Source of the DNA: Oxytricha trifallax
Lineage: Eukaryota; Ciliophora; Spirotrichea; Sporadotrichida; Oxytrichidae
DNA length: 64,000 nt
Assembly (NCBI GenBank): GCA_000711775.1
Contig: ARYC01001907.1
Location: 1-64,000, forward strand
Reading direction: 5' to 3'
In this document: one piece after another, positions 8,872 to 20,239 of the stretch
How the letters are laid out: each line of letters opens with the position of its first letter
How positions within the stretch are numbered: position 1 is the stretch's first letter
Translations under genes and position numbers: made by a program
Notes under the pieces: generated by a model
What the model saw: the letters and a program-made list of their open reading frames with translations, nothing else
Told to the model about the DNA's origin: nothing
The model's database searches: none

Positions 8872-10472
8872 ATGGAAAACATCCAGAGAAGAGATGATTA
8901 CAAATAAACTGATATCAGAAAGTTTTTTAACTAAGACTTTAACAGTAGATAAGTATCAAGATCTAATAGTAGCCTATCAAATTCAAATAACTCCTAGAAA
9001 TCAAACTAAAATTAAGATGATTGGAAGAGCAAAGCCACATCGGTAATTTATATATAAGACTTTTAGAAGGAAGATCTCGAACTAAAATAAATAACAAATC
9101 TAGATCTAGAGTATAAGGAAAATTAATTAGTAGAAAAAATTGAAGGAATACTCAATAACAGTGTCATTAGTGACCCTAGAAAAATTGCTAAATAAATTCA
9201 ATCAATTGAAATTTTTTAGAGTAGTATAAGTAAAGAGGAATATTAAGATTACTTTAAAAAAGCGCTTTAAGCTCACCTCAATCATCAGTTAAAAGTACGA
9301 AGAGTTATTGTCAGCTCGGATGAAATTACAAATGCAGTTAATGAAAGTGTATAGCAACTTTACAGTGTTCATGCATAAAGTTAAGTAAAAGGTACAGTAA
9401 TAGAAACCAAGGAAACTGAAAACTATGGTTCCTAAAAACATAGAACAACAAGATCAGATTTATAAGAATAAGCAAAAAAGAATCAGGAAACTCTTGCCTC
9501 AAGAGTTAAGCGATTGTATTATGAAGAAAATTGCTCTAAACTAACCCTTTTAAAAAGATTCAATTTAAGCCGCACTTAATTAGACAATGCTCTTAATGAT
9601 TAGATAGATTATTAGGACTTAAAAAATTTGAAAATCTCATGAAAAAAAAGCTCAGACTTTCAGCATGTTTAACAATTTATCTTGAGGCAACATTAAGTAG
9701 GCATACCGTTATAATCAACTTAGGAAATTTGTAAAAGTATCAATGAAAAGTTGAGTGTCAATATCAGTAAGAATAAGCTGCAAAAGCTCATGAAAAAATA
9801 GATGAAAATGAGTTATAAGAAAGTTTACAAAATAGATTAGAGAACAAATAACGATGAATGTATAATAGCTCGTCACTTTGCAGCAAGAGATTTTATAACT
9901 TAGTCAAACTTACAGAAAACTATCATAAATATTGATGAAAGTAGCATATAGTTATCTAATGATATCAAGAAAAGTTGGAGTTTCAAAGGACTTAAGAACT
10001 ATTCTGAGGTATCTTAACGACTTTATTAGGTTAATGTTATTGCTGGAATATCAAATAAGGGATAAGTGTTTTTTTAAATGACTAAAGGTTACAATAACAG
10101 TAAAACTTTCTACAATTCTCTTTTGGACTTAATTAGTATACTTGACAAAAAAGAAAAACACTGGAGAGTCGATACTATATTCCTACTAGATAATGCTACA
10201 TATCACCGCAGTTCATATGTTCAAAAAAAATTCAGGTTACTTTAAATAAGTATTTATTACCTAGGACCTTATCATTTTGAAATGGCCCCAGTTGAAAAGC
10301 TTTATTCTTTTATCAAGAAATCAATAAATCTTTTGGAGCGATAAAAAGCATGGATCTAGCTATAAAATCTATAGCAGAATTAATTACAAGCCTTAATTAT
10401 AGTTGGATTAGTGATTCATTCGATGAAGCTCTTAAAATATCTATGAAATATCTAATGATGAAAAGAATTTGA
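8872..10472 (+). pseudogene. IS630/Tc1-like DDE transposase, distinct from TBE (one TGA, one frameshift)
   Basis: An open ciliate-code frame starts at ATG 8872 (MENIQRRDDYKQTDIRKFFN) and runs 256 codons to an in-frame TGA at 9640-9642. It continues in the same frame until a one-base slip near 10325, after which the last about 48 codons (ending KYLMMKRI) are one frame over; TGA is at 10470-10472. The catalytic triad is intact and D34E-spaced: INIDESSIQLS (Asp 9934), FLLDNATYHRS (Asp 10189), MAPVEKLYSFIK (Glu 10294). The N-terminal 250 residues are Gln/Asn/Ser-rich, then helical, and may be a DNA-bin­ding part. No terminal inverted repeat was found nearby. It could be a young pseudogene or a gene with assembly errors. 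Confidence 0.82.
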
Positions 10473-10941
10473 ATTAACCATTTTGAAACAAACAAAACCC
10501 CATATTTGCTATTTTTAAAAACAAAAAAGTAAGTAAAAATACCCCCCCAATAATTTTCCTCCCCCCAGTAATTAAGATTATAATAAAATGTACGGACCGG
10601 ACATTTACCGGACATTTTCAAAAAGTTAGGAAAATCATACCAGATCTTATTAAATTACTAAAATATAAATGTTCTTCAATTTATACATAAAATTATCCAG
10701 GTTTTAGAGATTTAATTAAAACTTTGTTATTTTGAATCTAATTTAAATCAATTGTATAGTAGTTTAATTCTATAGAAGCAAAAAGATTTTTTAAAATAAC
10801 TTATAAGTATTTTGACTTAATTTAGTTTAAATTTATAGAACTTGCTTAAGTCAGATAGATCAAAATTAGAAGTATATAGGTTTTAAAATAAAAGGTTTCG
10901 TTATTAAAATTTATTAATTTTAAATTAATTAAAATTTATTA
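10473..10941. other. AT-rich spacer between convergent genes
   Basis: No frame or motif was found. It contains C7 and C6 tracts near 10540-10566 and a direct repeat CCGGACATTT at 10597-10606 and 10608-10617. Confidence 0.5.
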
Positions 10942-11925
10942 TCAAACAATTTTCCCATATTTTAAATGTCTGATTTTTTCGTCTTTAATCTAATTCCCCA
11001 AGCAAATGTGATTTCTTCTAATGTTGTTAGTTCTTGCAAATGCTTCAATAATTCTAGCATTAGGGATCAACTGATAAATTATTTCGTAAAGTTCGTTAGG
11101 TTTTTATGAAGCTATTCTCCTCGGGGCTCTAATTATATCTGGCAAAGTGTGAAGGTGCATTTATTAGAAAACTTGTCCTTTTCTCCCAATCAAGCAAATC
11201 TCAAACTGGTGATCTAAATAATAACCTGGACCTCCCTCAAAATTCCCATTTTCATCAACTTTTTCCCAAATTATCATGTCAATATAAGCGTATTTGTGTT
11301 TCTTGAAAAAATCTAGCCCAAATGTTAACTTCTTTTTTGTTACCCAGAAAAAAAGATACCCATTCTCCTAAATTTATTCTATTTGGAAGTTCATCAAATG
11401 TTGTAATGTTTGTATATCATACTTAAAATTTATCATTGTCTCAGGAAACGGCATGTCTGAAATGACTACATCAGCAAGCTTACCACACAATTCTTAATTA
11501 AATTGAGCCATTACTTCTCCATCTAGAAGGTTGATGTTATAAGCTGCGTAATTACTGGTAATTTCATTAATTAGGGCATTGGTTTCTTTTTGCATTTGAA
11601 TTTTAGTCTGGGATGATTTTTTCTTGCCTAATTTGACATTTTACTATTTTAAGACTCTATTTTCTGTTTCTAGAACAGTAATTCTATCAACTAACTCTCT
11701 GATTTCCTCATTCTTTAATTGTTTGAAATTATCAAATTCTATAGTTTTTGCTTGAAGGTCTTACTCTAACTATTCCTTCTCTTTCTTCAATAGTGATGGG
11801 CCATATAGTCCTAAATGATTTCGTATTTTGTGCTTTTCTTTACCACTCAGTGTTTTGTGTGGTTTCTTGCAAATCTCACACTCAAATTGTTGTTATTATT
11901 GATTTCTGTCTTTTAGTATTTTCAT
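10942..11925 (-). CDS. C2H2 zinc finger - coiled coil - MT-A70-type methyltransferase, uninterrupted
   Basis: A 327-residue frame with no TGA runs from ATG at 11925 to TGA at 10942-10944. Residues 16-37 form a canonical C2H2 finger (C-x2-C-x12-H-x4-H). Residues 44-110 are a charged coiled coil. Residues 150-327 match the MT-A70 fold (METTL3/METTL14 and ciliate 6mA methyltransferase relatives): ENGYLFFWVTKK (187-198), MIIWEKVDENG (217-227), FEICLIGRKGQ (241-251), DIIRAPRR (263-270), KPNELYEIIYQLIP (275-288), EAFARTNNIRRNHICLGNQI (294-313). The catalytic DPPW position reads DMPF (157-160), so activity is doubtful or altered. SAM-dependent adenine methylation is the family activity. A zinc-finger fusion suggests DNA targeting, which is inference. 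An upstream ATG in another frame (near 12020) leaves the exact start open. Confidence 0.85.
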
Positions 11926-12029
11926 TGAATTTATCCAAGAATTTGTATACTTTCTTATTTTATTTTTATTTCCTTAAATCCTTAGTCCAAATATTGAAAG
12001 TTTTTTATTAAAATTTCAAATTTCATGTT

Positions 12030-12945
12030 GTTATATTTTAAAGCAGAATTAATCATTTGGGGTTTAAAAATGTGATTTGTGACAATTAAAAATATTAAAA
12101 GAGCAAGTATGCTAAAAGCAGTACTATAAAAATAGTAGTAATTAATTAGTAAAATCCTATTTTAAAACATTTCACAATAATATTAAATCAAGCAAACACA
12201 AAATCAATTGCGTATATCATAATTAGATCTGAGTCGTTTTTTGACTTCTGAATATCTTTATAAAGTATAATTTACGAAAAAATTATACTGGTTCCTATTC
12301 AGCATGCCCTATATAGAGATGATAAAAGTTATTAAAAAATAGATTAAGAGAAGTATATAAAGAATAAAGATTCATTTGAATTGCCAATTATTATTAGTTA
12401 TATTTTTTTATTTCTTCAGATCAATCTTTCTTTTATTTATATTTCAATCAATCTATTGATATTTATTTTAAATCCATTTTTACTTAATAAGTATTTTTGT
12501 AAGATTATTTTTAATTAAAAATGATTTTATTTTAAATTTTATCTTTTTCTTAAATCTCTTAATTTAACAAATAAATTATAACCTCTTTTATATTCTTATA
12601 AACATTTCTTAACTCTTCAGTGCTATTTTATATTGATTATTTTATCAAATTCTATTATTATTTAGTAAGTTTGATTAAATATCAACTACCTAAACTTTAT
12701 TTTAGAAAAAAATGAATAATCTTTTCATTCATATTTATTAATTAAAAAAATAGAAGTATAACATAATTTTAATCCTAAAGATTATATAGGATGTCAAGAT
12801 TTATTTAAAATTAATCAAAGATTAATATAGAGATCAAATCTCAGTTGAGGGAATTATATATTAAGAAAAAAAGATTTTAATTGTTTGGAATATATATAAG
12901 AAAGTCTAACTCTATTAAGGATTTTCTTTTATTTTTTTCAGTTGA
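12030..12945. other. AT-rich stretch without a gene
   Basis: Very AT-rich, with no sustained frame, motif or repeat that I can support. Confidence 0.5.
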
Positions 12946-13362
12946 ATTGTAGGAATACATTCGAATTTGGGAAATTAATTATATTTAAATTATTAATAAT
13001 TAAAAATCTTGGCAGTTAAAATCGGCCAATTTGAACAATTTAGGGCTAATTCGATAGAGAATTTAAAATTAGCTGGACTTTACTAATGGCGGTACTATTT
13101 TATCTCATCGAGGGAGCGAGATAACTTCAATTTAATGTTAGGGTACAATTTAATGAATTTAGAGATGTTTAATTAAATTGAAGTTATCTCGCTCCCTTGA
13201 TGAGATAAAATAATACCGCCATTAGTAAAGTCCAGCTAATTTTAAATTCTCTATCGAATGAGCCCTAGATTGCTCAAATTGGCCGACTTTAACTGCCAAG
13301 ATTTTTAATTATTAATATTTTAAATATAATTAATTTCCCAAATTCGAATGTATTCCTACAAT
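12946..13362. mobile_element. Foldback (MITE-like) element, family 1, copy A (417 bp)
   Basis: Nearly the whole element is an inverted repeat with arms of roughly 190 bp around a short AT-rich loop near 13140-13170. The ends are ATTGTAGGAATACATTCGAA. Each arm holds the family words GGCAGTTAA, TTCGATAGAGAATT and AGCTGGACTTTACTAATGG. The innermost segment TCATCGAGGGAGCGAGATAA pairs with its partner in the same copy but differs from the other copies. There is no coding capacity. Confidence 0.9.
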
Positions 13363-13691
13363 ATTAACTAACAAATTGAGCGTAAAGAGATATATTGGAT
13401 ATAGAAAAAGTAGTTAAAATTTATTAAATAGGTGCTTGTACTCACTGATATTTTTGTGTGGAGCATCTATTACTCTTAAAGTTTCGTATAAAACAATTTA
13501 TCGCTACTTTCAATTGGTTCATAACTTTTCACTGTTGATGGTTGAGCATCATAATCAATTTTGGTCCCTATCACAAAAGAACAAGAAAGCTAATTATTGA
13601 AAAGAAACAGTTAAAAATCAGATTTCTCGAGAAGCATAGGAATTTTCCGATTAAACAAAAATGAATGGCCTTGAATCAAAACCTAATTACC

Positions 13692-14905
13692 TCATAATGA
13701 GATACTTTATTGATTTGATTTGTGAGGTATATTTAAGGCCTAATTGAGTAAAGTATATTAATATATGCCAGTCTGCAAAATGAAAAAAGGGAATTAGCAA
13801 ATTTAAAGGGTCTACTTATGATGAGAAATCTTTAGATTTGCTGATTAAGCTAAGATATGGAACTAGTATTAATAGACTAATTAATTCCAGTGCTAAATTA
13901 TTGTGCGATTGCAAAGCTTTTTGCGTCAACTTGTTTCAACTATCAGGTATTAATGCTGGTTAGCTCTTAGCATTTCAATTCATGCTCTTTCAATTTGACT
14001 AGAGAGCTGCGATTTTTCATCTCAAGTTTTATGGCATGAGCATCTCTCAACAGATTATTGCAAATTTTTATAAGAAAATGGCATTATTTCAATAGAGTGA
14101 AGGGAGTCATTGACTTTACTGTGCCATTTTATAGTAATTATTTGGATCTCTTTAATAATTAAATCATAAGCTTCAATACTTGTTTAAATTTTATTTTTCT
14201 TTCATCAGTACCAGTCCAATTCTAGTGTAGACTGAAGTCTACACTAGAATTCTAAAAATATTTTGGCTTCTACTATTAGGAATTAGAATATTGTTACTTG
14301 TTGAAATTTTAATTGTTTTTTATATATAGATTTAGGTTATGGATTGATTTTCAATCACCCTTGAAACTCATCAAGACTTCAGTTTAATTCTAAATATAAT
14401 TATTGCATCTTGAGTAAGACTTGGTACAAAAATTATGATAATAACATAGAAGTATATGCCTAAAAAGTAAAGGTTGCCACCTTTGCAATTTTAACTGGTA
14501 TTAGTGAAGATTCAGGCGAGAAAGTTATGCAATTCATCCTCAATCTAATAATGCAGTAAATAGAGCCATTAAATATGCTAAGAGATAAGTATAGCAATCC
14601 TGTTTGTTGATAAAATTTCATTCCCTAAGACAAAGAAGTTAATGAAATTTTATGAAAAGTTGGCGATAACTCATGAGAAACGTTCCTTACAATCTTCAAT
14701 TTGATAGAATAGAATTCTACTGGAGTTAAATTAAGACTCACTACAAGAAATTCTTGCTGTATCAACTTATGAATGACTGCCTACGATATAGTTGATTTGA
14801 TTCAAAGTAGATAAGACTAAGATAAGTGCAAGGAAAGGGAGAATGAGTATTTAAAAATAAGTGTTAGACCTAAATGAATAAATAACTTCACATATTAAAC
14901 GAACT
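13692..14905 (+). pseudogene. Decayed TBE transposase fragment (inverted copy 2)
   Basis: Matches the 42-kDa TBE transposase from near its N-terminus to the stop. Recognisable relics are TTTACTGTGCCATTTTATAG, CTGTTTGTTGAT (second Asp region, now VDK) and GAATTCTACTGGAGTTA (Glu region). An insertion of about 190 bp sits after the first-Asp region and includes the 13-bp palindrome at 14220-14249. The first 840 bp are the inverted partner of 468-1325. The last part is instead closest to the copy at 26660-27090. Confidence 0.82.
14220..14249. repeat. Perfect 13-bp palindrome with TGAA loop inside the decayed transposase
   Basis: TTCTAGTGTAGAC, then TGAA, then the exact complement. In the partner at 468-1325 only one arm is kept (near 772-790), so the hairpin was either formed in one copy or lost from the other. 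Confidence 0.8.
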
Positions 14906-17011
14906 TTAAAATTATTCGGATTTACTAGATGCAGCTTTTCAGTCATTTAAATTTATCTTAAGAGCAAATCTCTAAGAGGAATCTTTTTTAATTAATAAAC
15001 GCGGTAATAAAAAAAAGTAATTACATATTAGAAAATTCATTTATATACTTATAGGCTGATGAAGTAATCGGTCAATGATATTATAGTGGTGTTTATTTTA
15101 TAATATAAAAAGGTAATAGAATTCTTTCAATTTTTTTAATTAATTTCTAATTTTAATTAATTTGATATATAATAAAATCTTAACTTGATTTGTTTGCATT
15201 TTTTAAAATTAAAGTCTTAGGAACAATATAAAATATAGAATATGATATTTTATGCATAATCCTATATTTATATAGCATAAAATAGAAAAATTAAATATTA
15301 AATATTAAAATCCGTAAATTCTTTTTTTTTCCATGTAATTATAATATTAAGGTGATTAAAATATAAATTTGTATTCACTTATATTCTTATTTTATAATTT
15401 TATAAAAAAATGATATTTAAACAGTAATTAAAAATATAAAATTAATTATCTAACCTTACATTATCATTTTATATTAATAAAAAATTAATTAAATTGGTTT
15501 ACTTTTAAAATTTAATCTTGCGATTATATTTCGTTTATGTAATCATTTTTTGTGTATAAATTGGAACTTATTTGCAATATTTGAGTAATTTCAGTTGTAG
15601 ATTATATTATGTTTATCATTTTCTATAATTTGTATCTTATAATTAATTTTGGAAATTAAGGTTTTATTCTAAGAGAGCTGTAATTATACCTAATCTGTTT
15701 TGCATATATAAACTAACATCTATTAATCTTAATTCTTAATCAATTATCTTCAATGAATGATCATAAATTGAAATAAGAAAGAATTGTATAAATAACGTTA
15801 AATTATTTTATATCATTTCTAAATTCTAATCTATAAATGTTCTATATATAAAAAGTTTTAATAATATAAAAATATGTTTTAAAGAACTTTTCCTTTTATT
15901 TAACATAATTTTAATTAAAAAGAATTTTTATTAATCATAAGTAATAAAATAATATCTATTCTTATTAACTTAATGTCTATAAATATATTAAAATTTTCTA
16001 TGTATTTATTTTGGTTTTTATTATTCGAAATTTCAAATATTAACTTGAATCCGCAAAATATTTATAAGTCTCCAATTTTCCGCAAGTCATTAATGTACCA
16101 TTATTACTTTTAATTATACATAATTGTGTTAACACAAATTAGGTCATTTAGAGAAAGTGGTTACGAGTATGTGCTGTTAAGCAGCACAGTCTGATAAGAT
16201 ATAAAAAGCTTTCTGTTTCAAGTCGACAAATATTCTTAATGTCAAAAAGTTTTAATGAAAATCATAGATTATTATAAGATTTTTATTTGTGTTTTAATAA
16301 TTTTACATTATTACAGAAGACTATGATCATAATTTATTTATTCATGAGAACAAATGATTTGAAATAATTCCGTGTAAAAATAGCAAAATATTTGGCAGAG
16401 AAAATTAGATATATATGGATTTATTTTTCTTTAACTATTACTATGCTTATATGTGAAACTTTCGTGCTTGATAGCAGTCTTTTCAAAGCGTATAATATGA
16501 AAAATGCCTATTATCCACATTTGCTTTAAATATCGATATTCCACACCCAATATCTTATATATTGACTATATTTTAATAATTTTAAAATATTGCTAATGCT
16601 TATCCCATTAATTATGAGGATTTGTTCTAGATTTCTCTAATGTTCAAAATATCCTATTAATATTCAATCTTTATCATCTCAAATACATAATAAAGTCCAA
16701 TTATCTCATTAATTTGATTGCGATTATTTAATAGACGTCATTTTCCTTATTAAAATTGAAATTGCTTGGTTTTATAAAAAACTTCTTAATTACTCATTTT
16801 GCTGATTATTTTTAGAAAATAAATTTAGATTGTAATATTAATCGATTTTCGTAAAATTTTTAAACTAGAATATTTTAATTTTTTACTTACCATTTTATTT
16901 TATCAAGTGCTGCACTATCTACATATTGTTTATGCATGATGCTAACACCATAAACATTCTGGAAAAATTAGCTCTGATTTTTGCAATATATAGTTTATAC
17001 AAATTATTTGC
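14906..17011. other. AT-rich stretch without a gene
   Basis: About 2.1 kb of very AT-rich DNA with long homopolymer and TA-rich runs. No supported frame or repeat family was found. Confidence 0.5.
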
Positions 17012-17025
17012 AATATTTGGGGTAT

Positions 17026-17234
17026 TGACGTCCTCCAGTCACAGATGACGTCCTCCGGTCACAGATGACGTCAGGAAGTCACAGGTGACGTCAGGAAGTC
17101 ACAGGTGACGTCAGGAAGTCACAGGGTGTACAGTCACATGACGTCAGTTCACAGGTGACGTCCTCCAGTCACAGGGGACGTCCTCCAGTCACAGATGACG
17201 TCCTCCAGTCACAGATGACGTCAGGAAGTCACAG
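17026..17234 (+). repeat. 20-bp tandem array, left end (TGACGTC units)
   Basis: Ten to eleven units alternate between TGACGTCAGGAAGTCACAGG and TGACGTCCTCCAGTCACAGA types, with one shortened unit near 17120-17145. Several units contain the palindrome TGACGTCA, the consensus cAMP-response element of bZIP factors. Whether a factor binds it here is unknown. Confidence 0.92.
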
Positions 17235-18207
17235 TATTATAAATAAGGAAATTTATTTGTAGTAAACGTTCAAAGCACTCAATCTTTTACGGGAGGGTCT
17301 TATGACTGCAACAACTCGCATTTCGGGATCACAAGTGGTGGAACTTCTTGTTCGCAACCATAGCAAAATAAATAATAACATGGGTCAAGTGGCGGTAACC
17401 CCTTTAAATATTTGGAGACAAAGCCTCCGAAAAGACAATTATGATAGATAATTTGTTTTTATTTAGTTGTATGAAACCTTGTAAACCCACTTAAATTTGA
17501 ACTATTCTTACCTGAAGAAGCAATATTCGATAGATAAGTATGGCTAGTTTGGTTAATTGAAGAGCATGTAAAGATGTAAAAATTTTATAGATAAAAACAA
17601 AACAAGAAATACCATAAAAAGACTAGTTAGCTAATTTTTCGCATAAATTAGTATTGTACATACCTAAGACTGGTAATCAAATTTTTGAATAAATGCAAGA
17701 ATAATGTCATGAATGTTCAAAATATTAATGCAAACATTATAGGATGATGATTCATATAAATCCAATTAAAGGAGTTTTGCCTTACTTGAATATTGGGTCA
17801 AGAATGTGCATGAAATGATGACCAGCTACACAGACATAATAAAAGATTTTAGTCGAAAATTGTGGCAAAATAATCTAATAAAAGTAAGAATTAATCAAGC
17901 TTAAAAAATACATACTCAATGTATTTTTAAATAGAAAAATTTATAATTAATTAGTAACTATTAAGTTTTTAAGATTATATTTAATATTCAATCCGAAATT
18001 TTTTTTATCAAATGAATTGCATCTGAACCTTTCAGGGTGCCAACTCCTTGAACTCAGCAATTATTTGTTTAACTTTGGTTGTTCAAACAAGGGGATCCAC
18101 TCTTTTTGATTCCGCACCCCAAGGGCACTGCCGGAAAAGTTCATAGAAATATCTTATATAGTGCTTCCCAAATCTATCACATTAAAATCTCAATATTTAT
18201 TATAATG

Positions 18208-18401
18208 TGACCTCCTGACGTCATCTGTGACCTCCTGACGTCACCTGTGACCTCCTGACGTCATCTGTGACTGGATGACGTCAGTGTGACTTCCCGACGT
18301 CACCTGTGACCTCCTGACGTCAGTGTGACTTCCTGACGTCACCTGTGACTGGAGGACGTCATCTGTGACTGGAGGACGTCATCTGTGACTGGAGGACGTC
18401 A
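18208..18401 (-). repeat. 20-bp tandem array, right end (inverted orientation)
   Basis: The same unit types as at 17026-17234 in reverse orientation, ending in GGAGGACGTCAATACCC. The mix of AGGA- and TCCTCC-type units is in similar order when read inward from each end. Confidence 0.9.
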
Positions 18402-18659
18402 ATACCCAATATTTGTACTATCTCCCTCTCTTTATTTTTATAAATAGAATCGGTGTCTTTTTTCCAAAGATATACCTATGAGAAATTTTAATTCCAAAAT
18501 TTCTTTATTTGCTTATTTAATTTAATTTTTTTATTCGAAATATACATTTCCTTTTTATTAATTTGAACGAAAATCTTTAAATATTTAATGAGTAATCTCA
18601 ATTAATTTTTTCTTATCACTATTAATTAATCAAACCACATATTTAATATGTGACTTATT

Positions 18660-19190
18660 TCTGAATAAGTCTTGACGTGGCAACTTTGATTATTAGAATA
18701 CTAAAGTCCAAAAACTTCTGCAAACCTGATTTTTCTCATTATCACCATTCCCTGCGTCAAGATGTTTTATTGAAGGTCGCACTCGATCTCAGCTCGTAGA
18801 GTTCAGTACCTCTGGGATCACAGGAATAAAATTCTGCTAGGCCAGCCGCTTCTGTGAACGTAATCTCTATCCTTTCGCCGTTGTAGCTTTGTACCCATCC
18901 TAGGAAAAAGATAATAACCACCCGTTGGCATGTATTATTTTTTCGTCATCTCATTTTAAAGGCTGAGCACCACCTTCATCCTGCTCCTTATTACATAGGA
19001 AGCCAAACTCAATGCAGGAAGCTTATCCATGCTAGGAGACTGTTAATGAGGAGTCCGCTCGAGGAGCGTAGGAACTCACCAGTTGAACCAAGCCGACTAA
19101 CCCCTTATGTAATGAACCTGACAACCCCTTTCCTTCCCTCAGAAGGCCTTAGTATAGTAGAAAACTTTATTAGAAAGCGTCAGCTTTCCT
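18660..19190. other. GC-richer island of unknown nature
   Basis: Base composition rises clearly above the surrounding DNA. Neither strand shows a long frame with family motifs, and I found no second copy in the window. It could be macronucleus-destined sequence, a non-coding RNA locus or part of an unknown repeat. Confidence 0.4.
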
Positions 19191-19355
19191 TACTAATTAA
19201 ATAATAATAATAACGAAATCTTTAATTTTGTAAAATTAAAGGTAGGTTTTCTCTAAATATTTATTTGTGCAGCTGTAAAATTAAGTTAATATTTATTATT
19301 TTGATGAATTTTATACATTTTTATTATATAAAAAATATCTAAAGGAATGTAGTGA

Positions 19356-19357
<2 letters not shown>

Positions 19358-19388
<31 letters not shown>
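19358..19388. repeat. (TA)n microsatellite
   Basis: About 31 bases of uninterrupted TA dinucleotides in AT-rich DNA. The region 19190-20200 around it holds no gene I can support. Confidence 0.9.
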
Positions 19389-19392
<4 letters not shown>

Positions 19393-20239
19393 TCATGTTT
19401 ATTATCAATAAACCTATGATTAAATGCCATTAGCTATTTTCTAATATTAGCGAGATATGTTTGAAGGCCTGTCTAATTATAATTTTAAATATAATATATT
19501 AATTATTTTGATTGTATTAATATCAAATTATGCAGTTTTCTTCAATTTTCTTATTCCAAACTTTTACTAGTATTAATTGAGCGAATTAATCTTCATTTTA
19601 ACTATTAATATTTAGAGAAATAAATCAAAATAAATCAAAAAAATATATATTCTGCATATTGCCAATAATATTGAAATATGATTACAAAAATCAAAAACTT
19701 TAACAAAATTCTCAGTGGTTCAAAGTGCAAGAAAGATCTGTATAAAAGAGAGTAATTAAGGTTTTTAAAATTATGAATATATATCTATTAAATAATCATA
19801 TAGTTTTAAAACCATACGGGGCAGTTGAATAAAGTCTATAATAAAAAATGAGAGTTCACATTCATTTTAAATTTATAGTAAATCTTGGTTTTATCTCATA
19901 TCTATGATAAAATGATTGTCCCGCGAGTTAAATTCTTTTTCATACATGAAATTTTAATAAAACATTTTTCATATTTTTAACACAAAACTCATGAATTTCA
20001 AAAATTTTCATTAATTATCATGATTTTAAAAAGTTCTGCATTAATTCCTTTATTATTTTGGGATGTTTTAATTTAATCTTTAGTTAAAACCCCAAGATTA
20101 AAATTTAATGAAAATCTGTGAATGATAAATTAATCAAATACGAGCTCTATACATAAATCTAATCTGAATCACCCTTCATCTTTTTACAATCTTATCATAG
20201 TACTTCCTCTCATCTCTGGACATATTTTAGTGCCCGTCA

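Larger units (their letters stand above)
17020..18407. mobile_element. Non-autonomous element with inverted satellite-array ends and 8-bp target duplication (1388 bp)
   Basis: The ends are inverted: GGGTATTGACGTCCTCCAGT at the left, its complement at the right. The element is flanked by identical octamers AATATTTG (17012-17019 and 18408-18415). Each end is a roughly 200-bp array of a 20-bp unit (17026-17234 and 18208-18401) in opposite orientation. The 970-bp middle has a GC-richer patch (17280-17400), an AT-rich core and another GC-richer patch (18040-18140), and no convincing frame. An 8-bp duplication is typical of hAT-like elements, but the termini do not follow a family I recognise. Confidence 0.85.

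Noticed and set aside
17026..18401. CRISPR-like array
   Set aside because: The units are contiguous tandem repeats without unique spacers, and the context is eukaryotic.
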